Source: an uncultured Carboxylicivirga sp.
GTDB lineage: Bacteria; Bacteroidota; Bacteroidia; Bacteroidales; Marinilabiliaceae
NCBI GenBank assembly: GCA_947491945.1
Contig: CANLLN010000030.1
Location: 1 to 54,254, forward strand
Direction of reading: 5' to 3'
Length of the DNA stretch: 54,254 nucleotides
Shown: piece after piece, positions 37,154-46,347 of the stretch
Numbering within the stretch: the first letter of the stretch is position 1
Layout of the letters: each line of letters begins with the position of its first letter
The notes under the pieces: generated by a model
What the model saw: the letters and a program-made list of their open reading frames with translations, nothing else
The model's database searches: none
Told to the model about the DNA's origin: nothing
Position numbers and translations under genes: made by a program

Positions 37154-38515
37154 ATGCGTGAATTATTTAAGAAAGCAATTATTTATGGAGTAGGAAATAT
37201 TGGTTCTAAACTAATAATGTTCATCCTTGTTCCTTTATATACGCACTATCTTTCGACAGAAGATTTAGGAGTATATGACCTAATATGGACATCTATTAAT
37301 TTATCTGTTCCAATATTCACAATGCAATTACATGAAGCTGCCTTTAGGTGGTTAATTGAGGGGTATAGGGATAAAAGGGAAGTTGTAATTTCAAATTCAG
37401 CATTGGGAATTGTATTATTTTTTACACTTACACTGTTTGTATCATTCATTGTCTTATCATTAATTCAGTATAGGCTTAGTCTAAATATCTATTTGCTTAG
37501 TTTCTTACTTACTATGGCAATGTGCGTCTATAATTTTATGATGCAGATTACTAGAGCTATAGGTTATTCTGTACTATATGCATTATCTGGTTTTGCGATG
37601 ACATTAGTGTTGTTGGTTTGTAATCTCATAATCATACAAACAAGTAGAATGCAAATCGAAATGATTTTGTTATGCAACGTAATAGCTTATTTTTGCATTA
37701 GTATATTTTTGTGCTTCAAACTTAGAGTTTGGAATTACTTCAAATGGAAATATTTGTCTATTAAGGTTTTAAAGGATATGGTAATATACTCAAGTCCTTT
37801 AGTGCCTAATACTATCAGTTGGTGGTTTATAAATTCTTCATCAAAATTTTTTTTGTTTCACTTTTATGGTAGCTCTGTTAATGGGATTTATGCTGTAACT
37901 ACAAAATTTTCTACAATATTATTTCTTTTTAATGGGATTTTTAATTTGGCATGGCAAGAATACCATATCAGCAAAAGATTCGATGATTCACAGTTTTCTA
38001 GGATATTTAACACCTACGTTTTTTTTGAATGCCTTGTAGTTGCTTTAATTATTGTATGGATAAAACCATTGATTAAAGTAGTCGTAGATGAAACATATTA
38101 TGAATCATCTAAATACGTACCTATTCTTTTAATAGGAGTATGTTTTCAAGCGTTTTCTGCATTTATGGGTGCAAATTTTATGAAAAATAGACAAACTTCG
38201 ATAATAATGAAATCTTCCTTACTATCAGGATTAATTTCAGTTGCTAGCTGTTCTATTTTAATTCCATTTTTTGGTATGTGGGGGGCCGGAATATCAACAT
38301 TGCTTGGAATGTTAGTGTTGTTTATATACAGACTTCAATATGTTCTAAAAAATGTTACTTTTGAGCTTGATACGAAAGTATTAATCGCTTCAATAATCAG
38401 TGTTTCAATTGCGATGTTAACTTTTTATGGTAGTTTCAATATAAATGTATTGGCTACATTTATTCCAATTTTATTTTTAAGTTATTTTATTATTTCGAAA
38501 AACAAACTAACATGA
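37154..38515 (+). CDS. wzx: Wzx-type polysaccharide flippase
   Basis: Lipid-linked oligosaccharide flippase of the MATE/PST superfamily, 453 aa, 12-14 membrane segments. MRELFKKAIIYGVGNIGSKL and VPLYTHYLSTEDLGVYDL are typical of the N-terminal region. The ATG at 37154, 2 bp after the wecC stop, was chosen. A sharp rise in A+T starts here and lasts to about 44.4 kb. The end overlaps the next gene by 4 bp (ATGA). Confidence 0.9.
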   Translation: MRELFKKAIIYGVGNIGSKLIMFILVPLYTHYLSTEDLGVYDLIWTSINLSVPIFTMQLHEAAFRWLIEGYRDKREVVISNSALGIVLFFTLTLFVSFIVLSLIQYRLSLNIYLLSFLLTMAMCVYNFMMQITRAIGYSVLYALSGFAMTLVLLVCNLIIIQTSRMQIEMILLCNVIAYFCISIFLCFKLRVWNYFKWKYLSIKVLKDMVIYSSPLVPNTISWWFINSSSKFFLFHFYGSSVNGIYAVTTKFSTILFLFNGIFNLAWQEYHISKRFDDSQFSRIFNTYVFFECLVVALIIVWIKPLIKVVVDETYYESSKYVPILLIGVCFQAFSAFMGANFMKNRQTSIIMKSSLLSGLISVASCSILIPFFGMWGAGISTLLGMLVLFIYRLQYVLKNVTFELDTKVLIASIISVSIAMLTFYGSFNINVLATFIPILFLSYFIISKNKLT

Positions 38516-39555
38516 AGTACGGTCTATATACATATTCCGATTACAAAGGATATTTAAACATTGGCGATCATATACAAAGTATTGCAGCTAGACAGTATTA
38601 TCCACATACTGACGTTTTTATTGAGAAAGAAAATATTTCAGCTTATGATGGTGAAGATACAAAGATGATTTTAAATGGCTGGTATATAAGAAAGCCTGAA
38701 TCTTGGCCACCAAATCCTTGTATTAAACCATTATTAACCTCAATTCATATTAATTCTAATGCTGCAAATAAGTTTTTATCGAATAAAAACACTGTAGATT
38801 ATTTAAAGAGGAATGGTCCTGTAGGCTGTAGAGATATGTATACTAAAAAAGTACTCGAAGATAAGGGGGTTGAAGCATATTATTCTAGTTGTTTGACATT
38901 AACTTTGAATAAAACAATTAAGAAGACAAAGAATACAGATGAAGTACTAATCGTAGATCCCGCTTTAAGGCCGCCAAAAGAGACTCCTTTATTAGTTTTA
39001 AAATTAGTTTGTAAAGGGGTTATATTTTACTGGCTTAATGCAGGGTTCAGGAGAAATTTCAAAAAGCAACATAAAGGTTATTTCTATTTTAAAGGAATCA
39101 AAGGTCTTATAAAAAAATATTTTCAAATTGGTGCATTATCTAAATGTATAAGTAAAAATATTTTATTAGAGGCAAAATATATAAAGCACTCTTTTCATAA
39201 GTCTTTATTAGAAACTGATGAGGAAAGATTTAGTTATGCTAATGATTTATTGCAACGTTATGCAAATGCAAAATTAATTATAACATCTAGGATTCATTGT
39301 GCATTACCAGCTACTAGTTTGGGTACTCCTGTTGTTTTTATAGATGTTGGATACAGGAACTTTTCTGATTCTGGAAGGATTTCTTCAATGAATAAATTTT
39401 TCAATAATATTCGAATCAGTCCAGAGGGGATCTCTAACGATTTTGGATTAGATGGAAATTTCATATCTTCTAAAGACGAGATTAAGACAAAAAGTGAGCA
39501 TGTGAAATTCAGTAATAAGCTTAAACAACAATGTGAAGAATTCATTAAAAGTTAA
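38512..39555 (+). CDS. Polysaccharide pyruvyl transferase family protein
   Basis: A 347-aa cytoplasmic protein. The C-terminal signature ITSRIHCALPATSLGTPVVF and the N-terminal NIGDHIQSIAARQY match the pyruvyl transferase family (GT-B-like, uses phosphoenolpyruvate to ketalise sugars). Many members have uncertain substrates, so pyruvylation of the repeat unit is plausible, not shown. Translationally coupled to wzx. Confidence 0.82.
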   Translation: MKYGLYTYSDYKGYLNIGDHIQSIAARQYYPHTDVFIEKENISAYDGEDTKMILNGWYIRKPESWPPNPCIKPLLTSIHINSNAANKFLSNKNTVDYLKRNGPVGCRDMYTKKVLEDKGVEAYYSSCLTLTLNKTIKKTKNTDEVLIVDPALRPPKETPLLVLKLVCKGVIFYWLNAGFRRNFKKQHKGYFYFKGIKGLIKKYFQIGALSKCISKNILLEAKYIKHSFHKSLLETDEERFSYANDLLQRYANAKLIITSRIHCALPATSLGTPVVFIDVGYRNFSDSGRISSMNKFFNNIRISPEGISNDFGLDGNFISSKDEIKTKSEHVKFSNKLKQQCEEFIKS

Positions 39556-39899
39556 GGATATCAGATATTAATTTCAGTGATGCTTTTTTAGACTCTACAA
39601 ATTAAGATTGTAGTTAATACTCTTATAGTTTATTTCTCCCTGTATTGAAAGATTGGGTTAGGTTGTAATTGCTAATTTATGATTTAACGAGGGGTGACTT
39701 ATTTGATAATTCCGAGTGTGTCAGATAATTTTTTGTATCAATACACTCTAATCCAATATGGAGATTGATATTGATAGAAAAAAAGATAGAGGTTGTTAGA
39801 TTAAGTTAAAAGCTAATCATGTTGTCTGTAAAAATCAAGTGCTAATAATGGCCATAAAGTATTGTGCGATAGTAGTTGTCTTGAAAAGTATATGATATA
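39556..39899. other. AT-rich spacer inside the polysaccharide core
   Basis: 344 bp with stops in all frames and no similarity I can recognise. The surrounding genes are otherwise tightly packed, so this may be a decayed gene. Confidence 0.35.
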
Positions 39900-41135
39900 A
39901 TGGATTTAAAGATAAATATTGGGGCTGCAAATATTCTCCCTTTGATATTAATAATTGTAGGTGAGTGTATAACGCCTGTTTCTAATTTAGTTGGCGTTAT
40001 TTTTAAAAATATCTCGATATTGCTTGCATTGGTTATAATTATTTTCTCGAAGCAGAAACATAGCAATGTAGTCCTTTTTTATATACTTAATATTTTTCTA
40101 ATTACCGGAGTGATAATATCTTTTAGTTTACCTGCAGCCTTAATTTCTTACTATAAATATCTTTTTCCATTTATATTTCTTTATTATGGGTATACAATAA
40201 AAGATTCCAATAAATTAATATCAGTTCTATTTGTCTTTTCAATCATTAATAACCTTTCTCAGGTTGGTATTTATATTTTATGGTTATTGGGGTACAGCCT
40301 ATGGTTTTTTAATGTAACTGATAGTGGAATAGCTTACTCTAATTCATTTATGGGTGTACTACGTGGAACTGGTTTGTTGGTTTTTTTTGGGGCTTATGGA
40401 TTTTTTAATCTAGTTGTTTTCTTTATTGCTTATTTTTACAATTCAAACTCAAAACTTAGAAAATGGGCATTAGTTTTATCTTTGCTAGGAGTTATCTTTA
40501 GCTTTTCAATGAAGGCTTATGTTGTGTTTATCCTATTATTGATTCTTTTTTATAAAAATAGAAAAATAATTTTCACAACATTTCTGAGTATCTCTATAAT
40601 TCTAGCACTTTTCTTCGTTAGTGTATTTGAGGAGTTTTCAAATCAAATTATGCTTCGCCTGATGTTGTACATTGTCGATGGAGACTCTGTTAGGGCAGAG
40701 TCTTACCGCGTTATGTTTAATGAAGTGGCGAATCTAAACTTTGTTGGACAAGGATTAGGAGCATTTGGAGGAGCTGAGTCAAGGGCTTTTAATTCACCAT
40801 TTTATAATGAAGTTAACTTTAATTGGTTTAGTACGCCACATTTGGCTACCACTGACACATATTATCCTCATTTATTTGTAGAAGTTGGTCTCATTGGTGC
40901 CATTTTTTATCTCATGGTTCTTTGTTTACCGCTGCTAACGAAAATTCATTTAATGAAGAAAAATAGTGTAAAAGTAGTTTGTGCTATATATATAGCCATT
41001 CTATTTGATAGTTTGTGGTCATTTGGACTTAATAATTTGATATATGCTAGCTTGTCGTTAACTTTTATATATCCAATACTAAGATGTAAATATTTTGATA
41101 ATGATAAACGCGATCTATATATACAGGATAGCTAA
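39900..41135 (+). CDS. wzy: Wzy-type polysaccharide polymerase
   Basis: Integral membrane protein, 411 aa, about 11-12 helices, with a periplasmic loop (~270-325) between late helices (GQGLGAFGGAESRAFNSPF, then HLATTDTYYPHLFVEVG). This matches O-antigen polymerase architecture and position in the locus; sequence identity in this family is always low. Its 3' end overlaps the acetyltransferase gene by 35 bp. Confidence 0.8.
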   Translation: MDLKINIGAANILPLILIIVGECITPVSNLVGVIFKNISILLALVIIIFSKQKHSNVVLFYILNIFLITGVIISFSLPAALISYYKYLFPFIFLYYGYTIKDSNKLISVLFVFSIINNLSQVGIYILWLLGYSLWFFNVTDSGIAYSNSFMGVLRGTGLLVFFGAYGFFNLVVFFIAYFYNSNSKLRKWALVLSLLGVIFSFSMKAYVVFILLLILFYKNRKIIFTTFLSISIILALFFVSVFEEFSNQIMLRLMLYIVDGDSVRAESYRVMFNEVANLNFVGQGLGAFGGAESRAFNSPFYNEVNFNWFSTPHLATTDTYYPHLFVEVGLIGAIFYLMVLCLPLLTKIHLMKKNSVKVVCAIYIAILFDSLWSFGLNNLIYASLSLTFIYPILRCKYFDNDKRDLYIQDS

Positions 41136-41523
41136 CTTGCTCTATAGATATAAAGTACCTTTAATACCAAGTTTTCTAAAATTAGTTATTTTTTTAGTTT
41201 ACAATAGTAGTATTCCGTACCAATGTACAATAGGAAAAGGAACACGATTAGGATATGGTGGTATTGGTGTTGTGATTCATAAAAGAGCAATCATAGGGAA
41301 CCACGTAATGATTGGCACGAATGTAACTATTGGAGGTAAATCTGGTCATTATGATGTGCCGAAAATTGGAAATAATGTATATATATCAACTGGTGCAGCT
41401 GTGTTAGGGCCTATTGTTATTGAGGATAATGCTGTGATAGGTGCCAATGCAGTAGTTATATGTGATGTTGTAAAAGATGCTGTAGTTGGAGGTGTACCAG
41501 CCAAAGAATTAAAGACTAAATAA
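41101..41523 (+). CDS. Serine-acetyltransferase-like LbH acyltransferase
   Basis: A 140-aa left-handed beta-helix protein: hexapeptide repeats run from about residue 40 to the end (IGKGTRLGYGGIGVVIHKRA, IIGNHVMIGTNVTIGG, VIEDNAVIGANAVV). The end GGVPAKELK is typical of sugar or serine O-acetyltransferases in capsule loci. It probably acetylates a sugar of the repeat unit using acetyl-CoA. The ATG at 41101 was preferred to a TTG at 41095; both lie inside wzy. Confidence 0.85.
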   Translation: MINAIYIYRIANLLYRYKVPLIPSFLKLVIFLVYNSSIPYQCTIGKGTRLGYGGIGVVIHKRAIIGNHVMIGTNVTIGGKSGHYDVPKIGNNVYISTGAAVLGPIVIEDNAVIGANAVVICDVVKDAVVGGVPAKELKTK

Positions 41524-41533
41524 TAGATGAAGT

Positions 41534-42616
41534 ATGGATTTAAATAAAGTACTATTCATTGGGCCTTACCATAGTAAGGCTAAGGGAGGAGTAAATTCAG
41601 TTCTTTGTACATACCAAAAGTTTATAACAGGATTTTCATGTGTTTCTACCTTTCCTTTTTATTATAAATTAGTAAACTATTTATTATCTCCCTTTATTTT
41701 GGTACACACCATCTTTAGTGCAATTTTTTCCACTAGGAAAATTATTCATATACATGGGGCCTCATATGGCTCTTTTTTTAGGAAATATATTATCTATAAA
41801 TTTGTTAGCGTATTTAGCAATAAAAAGATAGTATATCATATACATGGTGCAAATTTTGAATTATTTTCCAATAAAGCAAGCTATTTTACAAGAATTTGCC
41901 TGAAAGATTTTATTGAGAATGTTGACCAGATTATTTGCTTATCTGAGTCATGGAAAAATTACTTTACTCAAACTTATAATATTAAGCGAATTGCTGTAGT
42001 AAATAATATTGTTCCAAAACCTAATATTATAGAAAAGCAACCTACAAATAATGAATTTGTCAAATTCTTGTTTCTAGGACGAATTGGAGATAGAAAGGGG
42101 GTGTTTGATTTAATAGAGTCAATTGCTAAACATCGGGATTATCTTAACGGCAATTTTAAATTGTTTATTGGTGGGGATGGTGAAATTCAAAGACTCCAGA
42201 GAGAGATAAAAGAGAGAGAGATTTCCGATTTGGTTGAGTATGTAGGTTGGGTTGATGGAAGAAAGAAAGAGCATTTATTGAATAACTCGGATGTGTATAT
42301 TTTACCTTCATATAATGAAGGCTTGCCTATTTCTATATTAGAAGCAATGTCATATGGATTACCAATTATTTCAACAACTGTTGGAGGGATTCCTGAAGTT
42401 ATTAAAGGAAATGGCTTTGTTATTGAGCCTGGTAATCAAGAAATGCTTTTTAGGTGCATAAAACAAATGATAGAAGTAGATAGGCATGAGTATTCTTATT
42501 GCTCAAAAGGATTGATACGGTCCTTTTATCCTGAGAATGTAATTTCTCAATTAAGTAAAATTTATATCGAGTTATTGTATTCTGATAGGACTAAAAATAA
42601 ATCTTGCTCAAAGTAA
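41534..42616 (+). CDS. Glycosyltransferase family 4
   Basis: A 360-aa GT-B retaining glycosyltransferase. FLFLGRIGDRKGVFDLIES opens the C-terminal nucleotide-sugar domain. SYNEGLPISILEAMSYGLPI is the E-x7-E signature, followed by TTVGGIPEVI. It is expected to add one sugar to the lipid-linked repeat unit; donor and acceptor are unknown. Confidence 0.92.
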   Translation: MDLNKVLFIGPYHSKAKGGVNSVLCTYQKFITGFSCVSTFPFYYKLVNYLLSPFILVHTIFSAIFSTRKIIHIHGASYGSFFRKYIIYKFVSVFSNKKIVYHIHGANFELFSNKASYFTRICLKDFIENVDQIICLSESWKNYFTQTYNIKRIAVVNNIVPKPNIIEKQPTNNEFVKFLFLGRIGDRKGVFDLIESIAKHRDYLNGNFKLFIGGDGEIQRLQREIKEREISDLVEYVGWVDGRKKEHLLNNSDVYILPSYNEGLPISILEAMSYGLPIISTTVGGIPEVIKGNGFVIEPGNQEMLFRCIKQMIEVDRHEYSYCSKGLIRSFYPENVISQLSKIYIELLYSDRTKNKSCSK

Positions 42617-43090
42617 ATTTTTTAAATTAGCAGCCTGTTGGACTTTAGGCAATTTTAGGTTTTTCTCTCGTCACCCTTATTCGAGACATGAGCATAGATA
42701 TGCGATTCTTATTACCTTAACTAGTTAAGGCCGATTCATTGCTAGAGTAGTTTGAAAGTACTTTAAGGTTTTGATTGTTTAGAGTGTGAGGTTTGTTTTC
42801 TTAATTTATACTATCGTCAAAGTCTCCAAAAGAAAAGTATTTGGTAGTTGTCATTTGTGATGAGCAGGGAAGTGTATTACTTCAGTCAGAATATTCAGCT
42901 TTACCTATTTGGAGTTTAAAATAGGATATAATTGTACTCGATGAGAAATGTAACCAAAATGAATTATTTGAGATCAGGACGAAGTTTTCATGGGAGAAAG
43001 GTATCTTAAAGCTCATAGGTGTATGTATCGTTTTTGAGAGGTTGCAATACAGTGTATTATAGTCATAGAAGTGTAAGTAAAAGAAGAGTA
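42617..43090. other. AT-rich spacer, possible decayed gene
   Basis: 474 bp with no intact frame. Short open stretches exist in several frames (for example around 42830-42925) but none resembles a family I recognise. It may be a degraded mobile or glycan gene. Confidence 0.35.
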
Positions 43091-44443
43091 ATGAGTATCA
43101 CCAAGTTTAAAATCTCGCTTTTAAATAAATTATCGAAGTGTAATCGTTTTACTGGATTAATTTTTGCTAAGATTAATTTCTCAAATACATTGGTTTATGG
43201 AAATAAGTTTAAAGCTTATAAGAATCAACTTCATGATAAAAGGTGTCTGAATGAAAAGCAGCAGTTTGAGCTTATTAGGCAATTGTTAGATAAAATTGAA
43301 GGACAAGTTGCGTTTTATGAAGATGTTGAATTGGATTCAATTAATTCAATATACGATTTTAAGAAGCGACTCCCCTTAATCGACAAGGATATTGTTCTCA
43401 ATAATTATGACAAGTTCTTAAATAAATCATCCAATGATTACGATGTGTCTACAACAGCTGGTACCTCTGGCAAACCGATGAAAATACGGTTGCCAAAGAA
43501 TAGGTATATCGTAGAGTATGGTACTTTATATCACCACTGGGAAAAAGTGGGTTATAAGTTTCATTTAAGAGGAGTATTGCGTAATCATAAGTTTGAAGGT
43601 AACAAGTGGTGCTTCGTCAATCCAATTACTAAAGAAGTAGTTTTTAATAATTTCGATAGTAGTGACGAGAATTACTATCGCATATATAAAACACTAAAAA
43701 GATATAAGATTAAATTTCTACATGCATACCCTTCGGCAGCTTTTAGTTTTTTTTCTTATCTAAAGAATCAGGGATTTACTTTGCCATCATTAAAGGCTGT
43801 ACTAGCTAGTTCTGAGAATATTTTAGATAATCAACGCTATCTTATAGAAGATATATTTAAGGTTAAATTGATGGGGTTTTACGGACATAGTGAAAAACTT
43901 GTTTTTGCTGCTAATTGTCCTAATAGCAACCTTTATCATGTTGATCAATATTATGGCTTTTTTGAATTGATTGATCAGGATGGCAACGATGTTCTTGAAC
44001 CTGGTGGGGTAGGTGAAATTGTTGGAAGTACCTATTACAATGAAGTTATGCCCCTACTTCGTTATAAAACTGGGGATTTTGCAGAGTATTATGGATCGAA
44101 ATGTCCACATTGTGATTATGAAGGGATCGTATTGTCGAAAATTTTAGGTCGCTGGCAAGGCGATAAAGTGTATAATAAAGACGGCTCTTGGGTAAGCACT
44201 ACAGCCTTGAATCTTCACACTGAAATTTATGATAAAATTGATGGTTTGCAATATCGCCAAGTAGAAAAAGGAAAGTTGGAGGTTATGATTATACCCAATG
44301 AGAAGTTTGATGAAAACGATGAAATGGCACTCAAAGATCATTTTAAAAGTGTTTTGAATAATGATGCTGAAATTGAGGTGAAGAAAGTTAGAGAATTGAT
44401 TAAACATAAAAATGGAAAGTTTCAATTATTACTCAGGAAATAA
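43091..44443 (+). CDS. CapK-like adenylate-forming enzyme (phenylacetate-CoA ligase family)
   Basis: A 450-aa protein of the PaaK/CapK branch of AMP-binding enzymes. The phosphate-binding loop is STTAGTSGKPMKIR. GFYGHSEKLVFAA, MPLLRYKTGDFAEY and the two-cysteine turn CPHCDYEG follow in family order. Such proteins occur in many capsule loci, where they may activate an acid for attachment to a sugar; the substrate is unknown. An upstream in-frame codon at 43019 gives a non-homologous extension, so the ATG at 43091 was chosen. It overlaps the next gene by 32 bp. Confidence 0.85.
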   Translation: MSITKFKISLLNKLSKCNRFTGLIFAKINFSNTLVYGNKFKAYKNQLHDKRCLNEKQQFELIRQLLDKIEGQVAFYEDVELDSINSIYDFKKRLPLIDKDIVLNNYDKFLNKSSNDYDVSTTAGTSGKPMKIRLPKNRYIVEYGTLYHHWEKVGYKFHLRGVLRNHKFEGNKWCFVNPITKEVVFNNFDSSDENYYRIYKTLKRYKIKFLHAYPSAAFSFFSYLKNQGFTLPSLKAVLASSENILDNQRYLIEDIFKVKLMGFYGHSEKLVFAANCPNSNLYHVDQYYGFFELIDQDGNDVLEPGGVGEIVGSTYYNEVMPLLRYKTGDFAEYYGSKCPHCDYEGIVLSKILGRWQGDKVYNKDGSWVSTTALNLHTEIYDKIDGLQYRQVEKGKLEVMIIPNEKFDENDEMALKDHFKSVLNNDAEIEVKKVRELIKHKNGKFQLLLRK

Positions 44444-45602
44444 TTTCAAAATTACTTTTTTGAAACTTGAGAATTATGTTTCTCAAGAGAATTTTAAGGG
44501 CTGGGATCCCTACGATGGATTAAATAGCAAGCTTTTTCAGTTACTGCCATTTAAGAAATATCGTTTCTGTAAATTGGCCTGGATTCAACTTTTCAAGCGA
44601 AGTTCATTGAATTACAGAAAAGTTACCGGAGTACCTAAAGAATATAACCCTAAAGCGTTGGGATTATTTTTATCAGCTGAATGTAAGAATTTTGAACGAG
44701 AAAAAAAGAGCCAATCAAGTGAGAGAATTGATTTTCTTGTCAAGAAGATATTAGATTTGAAATCAAGCGGGTTTAGCGGTTCATGCTGGGGCTATAATTT
44801 TGATTGGCAAGCGCGTGCTTTTTTTCAACCAGAAGGTACACCTACAGTTGTGGCAACCTCTTTTATCGCCAATGCACTTTTAGATGTCTACGATTTATTT
44901 AAGGATCCAAAGCTTTTAGCTGAAGCTCGTTCGGCTTGCGATTTTGTTCTTAATGACTTAAATCGAACGCATTTGTCTGATGGTACTTTCTGTTTTTCTT
45001 ATTCACCATTAGATAAAACGCAGGTTTATAATGCATCTCTACTAGGTAGCAGACTCTTGGCAAGGGTATATTCATATACGAAGGAAGAAATTTTAAGAGA
45101 AACAGCTGAGGGGAGTGTTAAATACTGCGTAAAAGCTCAAGAGAAAGATGGTTCGTGGGCTTATGGTACCTTGCCGTTTCACCAATGGGTCGATAATTTT
45201 CATACCGGGTATAATTTAGAGTGTCTTACAGATTACCAAAAGTATACAGGTGATACACAGTTTGAAGGTGTTATTCAAAAAGGCTTAGACTATTATTTAA
45301 AAAACTTCTTTACTGAGGAAGGGATACCAAAGTATTACAACAATAAAGTTTACCCAATTGATATTCACGCTCCTGCTCAATTGGTGGCTACCTTATTTAA
45401 GTTAGGTAAACTCAAGGAGGAGAAAGTTTTAGTAGAAAGGGTTTTAAATTGGACGGTTGAAAATATGTTTGACACCTCAAAAGGGTATTTTTATTTCCAG
45501 AAGAAGAAATACTTTACTTCCAAGATTCCTTACATGCGATGGGCACAAGCATGGATGTATTATGCATTATCATTTTACTTATATGAATTTAGAGAAAAAT
45601 AG
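44412..45602 (+). CDS. VpsJ-like alpha/alpha-toroid polysaccharide protein
   Basis: A 396-aa protein with repeated helical hairpins (TSFIANALLDVYDLFKDPKL, VYNASLLGSRLLARVYSYT, HTGYNLECLTDYQKYTGD), the look of an (alpha/alpha)6 toroid as in VpsJ of Vibrio and some epimerases or lyases. There is no signal peptide. It overlaps CapK at its start and the WecG-type gene at its end, so the three are translationally linked. The activity is unknown; modification of a sugar intermediate is a guess. Confidence 0.7.
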   Translation: MESFNYYSGNNFKITFLKLENYVSQENFKGWDPYDGLNSKLFQLLPFKKYRFCKLAWIQLFKRSSLNYRKVTGVPKEYNPKALGLFLSAECKNFEREKKSQSSERIDFLVKKILDLKSSGFSGSCWGYNFDWQARAFFQPEGTPTVVATSFIANALLDVYDLFKDPKLLAEARSACDFVLNDLNRTHLSDGTFCFSYSPLDKTQVYNASLLGSRLLARVYSYTKEEILRETAEGSVKYCVKAQEKDGSWAYGTLPFHQWVDNFHTGYNLECLTDYQKYTGDTQFEGVIQKGLDYYLKNFFTEEGIPKYYNNKVYPIDIHAPAQLVATLFKLGKLKEEKVLVERVLNWTVENMFDTSKGYFYFQKKKYFTSKIPYMRWAQAWMYYALSFYLYEFREK

Positions 45603-46344
45603 AATTACAGATGTTAATCTGTTCTCTATTCCTATTGCAGCAGTTACAATGCAACAAACAGTTGCACGGATTGCCGCTGCAATAGAAACGAATACAGAAC
45701 TTCAGCATGTAGTGGTTAATGCCGGAAAGATTGTGGCCATGCAAACTGATGCTGAATTACGCGATTCGGTATTGGATGCCGATTTAATTAATGCCGATGG
45801 TCAGGCTGTGGTATGGGCATCAAAGATTTTGGGGCAACCTTTGCCCGAACGTGTGGCAGGTATTGATCTGATGCTGAACCTGGTAAAGATGGCTCATGAA
45901 AAGGGCTTAAAGTGTTATTTTCTGGGTGCTAAAGAAGAGGTTGTTAAAAAGGTAATTGATGTTTTTTCTAAGACATACTCACCTGATGTTGTTGCAGGTT
46001 ATCGCAATGGTTATTTTAAAGGGGAAGACGAAGAACAAATAGCTAGGGATATTGCAGCAAGCGGTGCGCAACTATTGTTTGTGGCCATCTCCTCACCTAA
46101 AAAGGAAATCTTCGTCAATAAGTATAAATCCATTATGAAGGTGCCTTTTGTAATGGGAGTTGGGGGAAGTTTTGACGTGGTAGCAGGTGTTACCAAACGA
46201 GCGCCGTTGTGGATGCAAAAAGTAGGTTTGGAATGGTTTTATCGTTTTGCCCAAGAGCCAAAGCGTATGTGGAAGCGCTATTTGGTGGGTAACTCCAAAT
46301 TTATATGGCTGGTTCTTAAGGAACGATTTAAAAAGAACAGGTAA
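45583..46344 (+). CDS. WecG/TagA/CpsF family glycosyltransferase
   Basis: A 253-aa GT26 enzyme. Motifs VVNAGKIVAMQTDAELRDSV and INADGQAVVWASKILGQPLP are diagnostic. LFVAISSPKKEIFVNKY and GVGGSFDVVAGVTKRAP follow. Family members transfer ManNAc or ManNAcA to a lipid-linked acceptor, which fits wecB/wecC upstream. The ATG at 45583 is inside the end of the previous gene; base composition returns to the less AT-rich value of the left part here. Confidence 0.92.
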   Translation: MNLEKNRITDVNLFSIPIAAVTMQQTVARIAAAIETNTELQHVVVNAGKIVAMQTDAELRDSVLDADLINADGQAVVWASKILGQPLPERVAGIDLMLNLVKMAHEKGLKCYFLGAKEEVVKKVIDVFSKTYSPDVVAGYRNGYFKGEDEEQIARDIAASGAQLLFVAISSPKKEIFVNKYKSIMKVPFVMGVGGSFDVVAGVTKRAPLWMQKVGLEWFYRFAQEPKRMWKRYLVGNSKFIWLVLKERFKKNR

Positions 46345-46347
46345 ATA

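Noticed and set aside
42617-43090. Insertion-sequence remnant
   Set aside because: Short open stretches do not match any transposase motif I can recognise, and no terminal inverted repeats were found.
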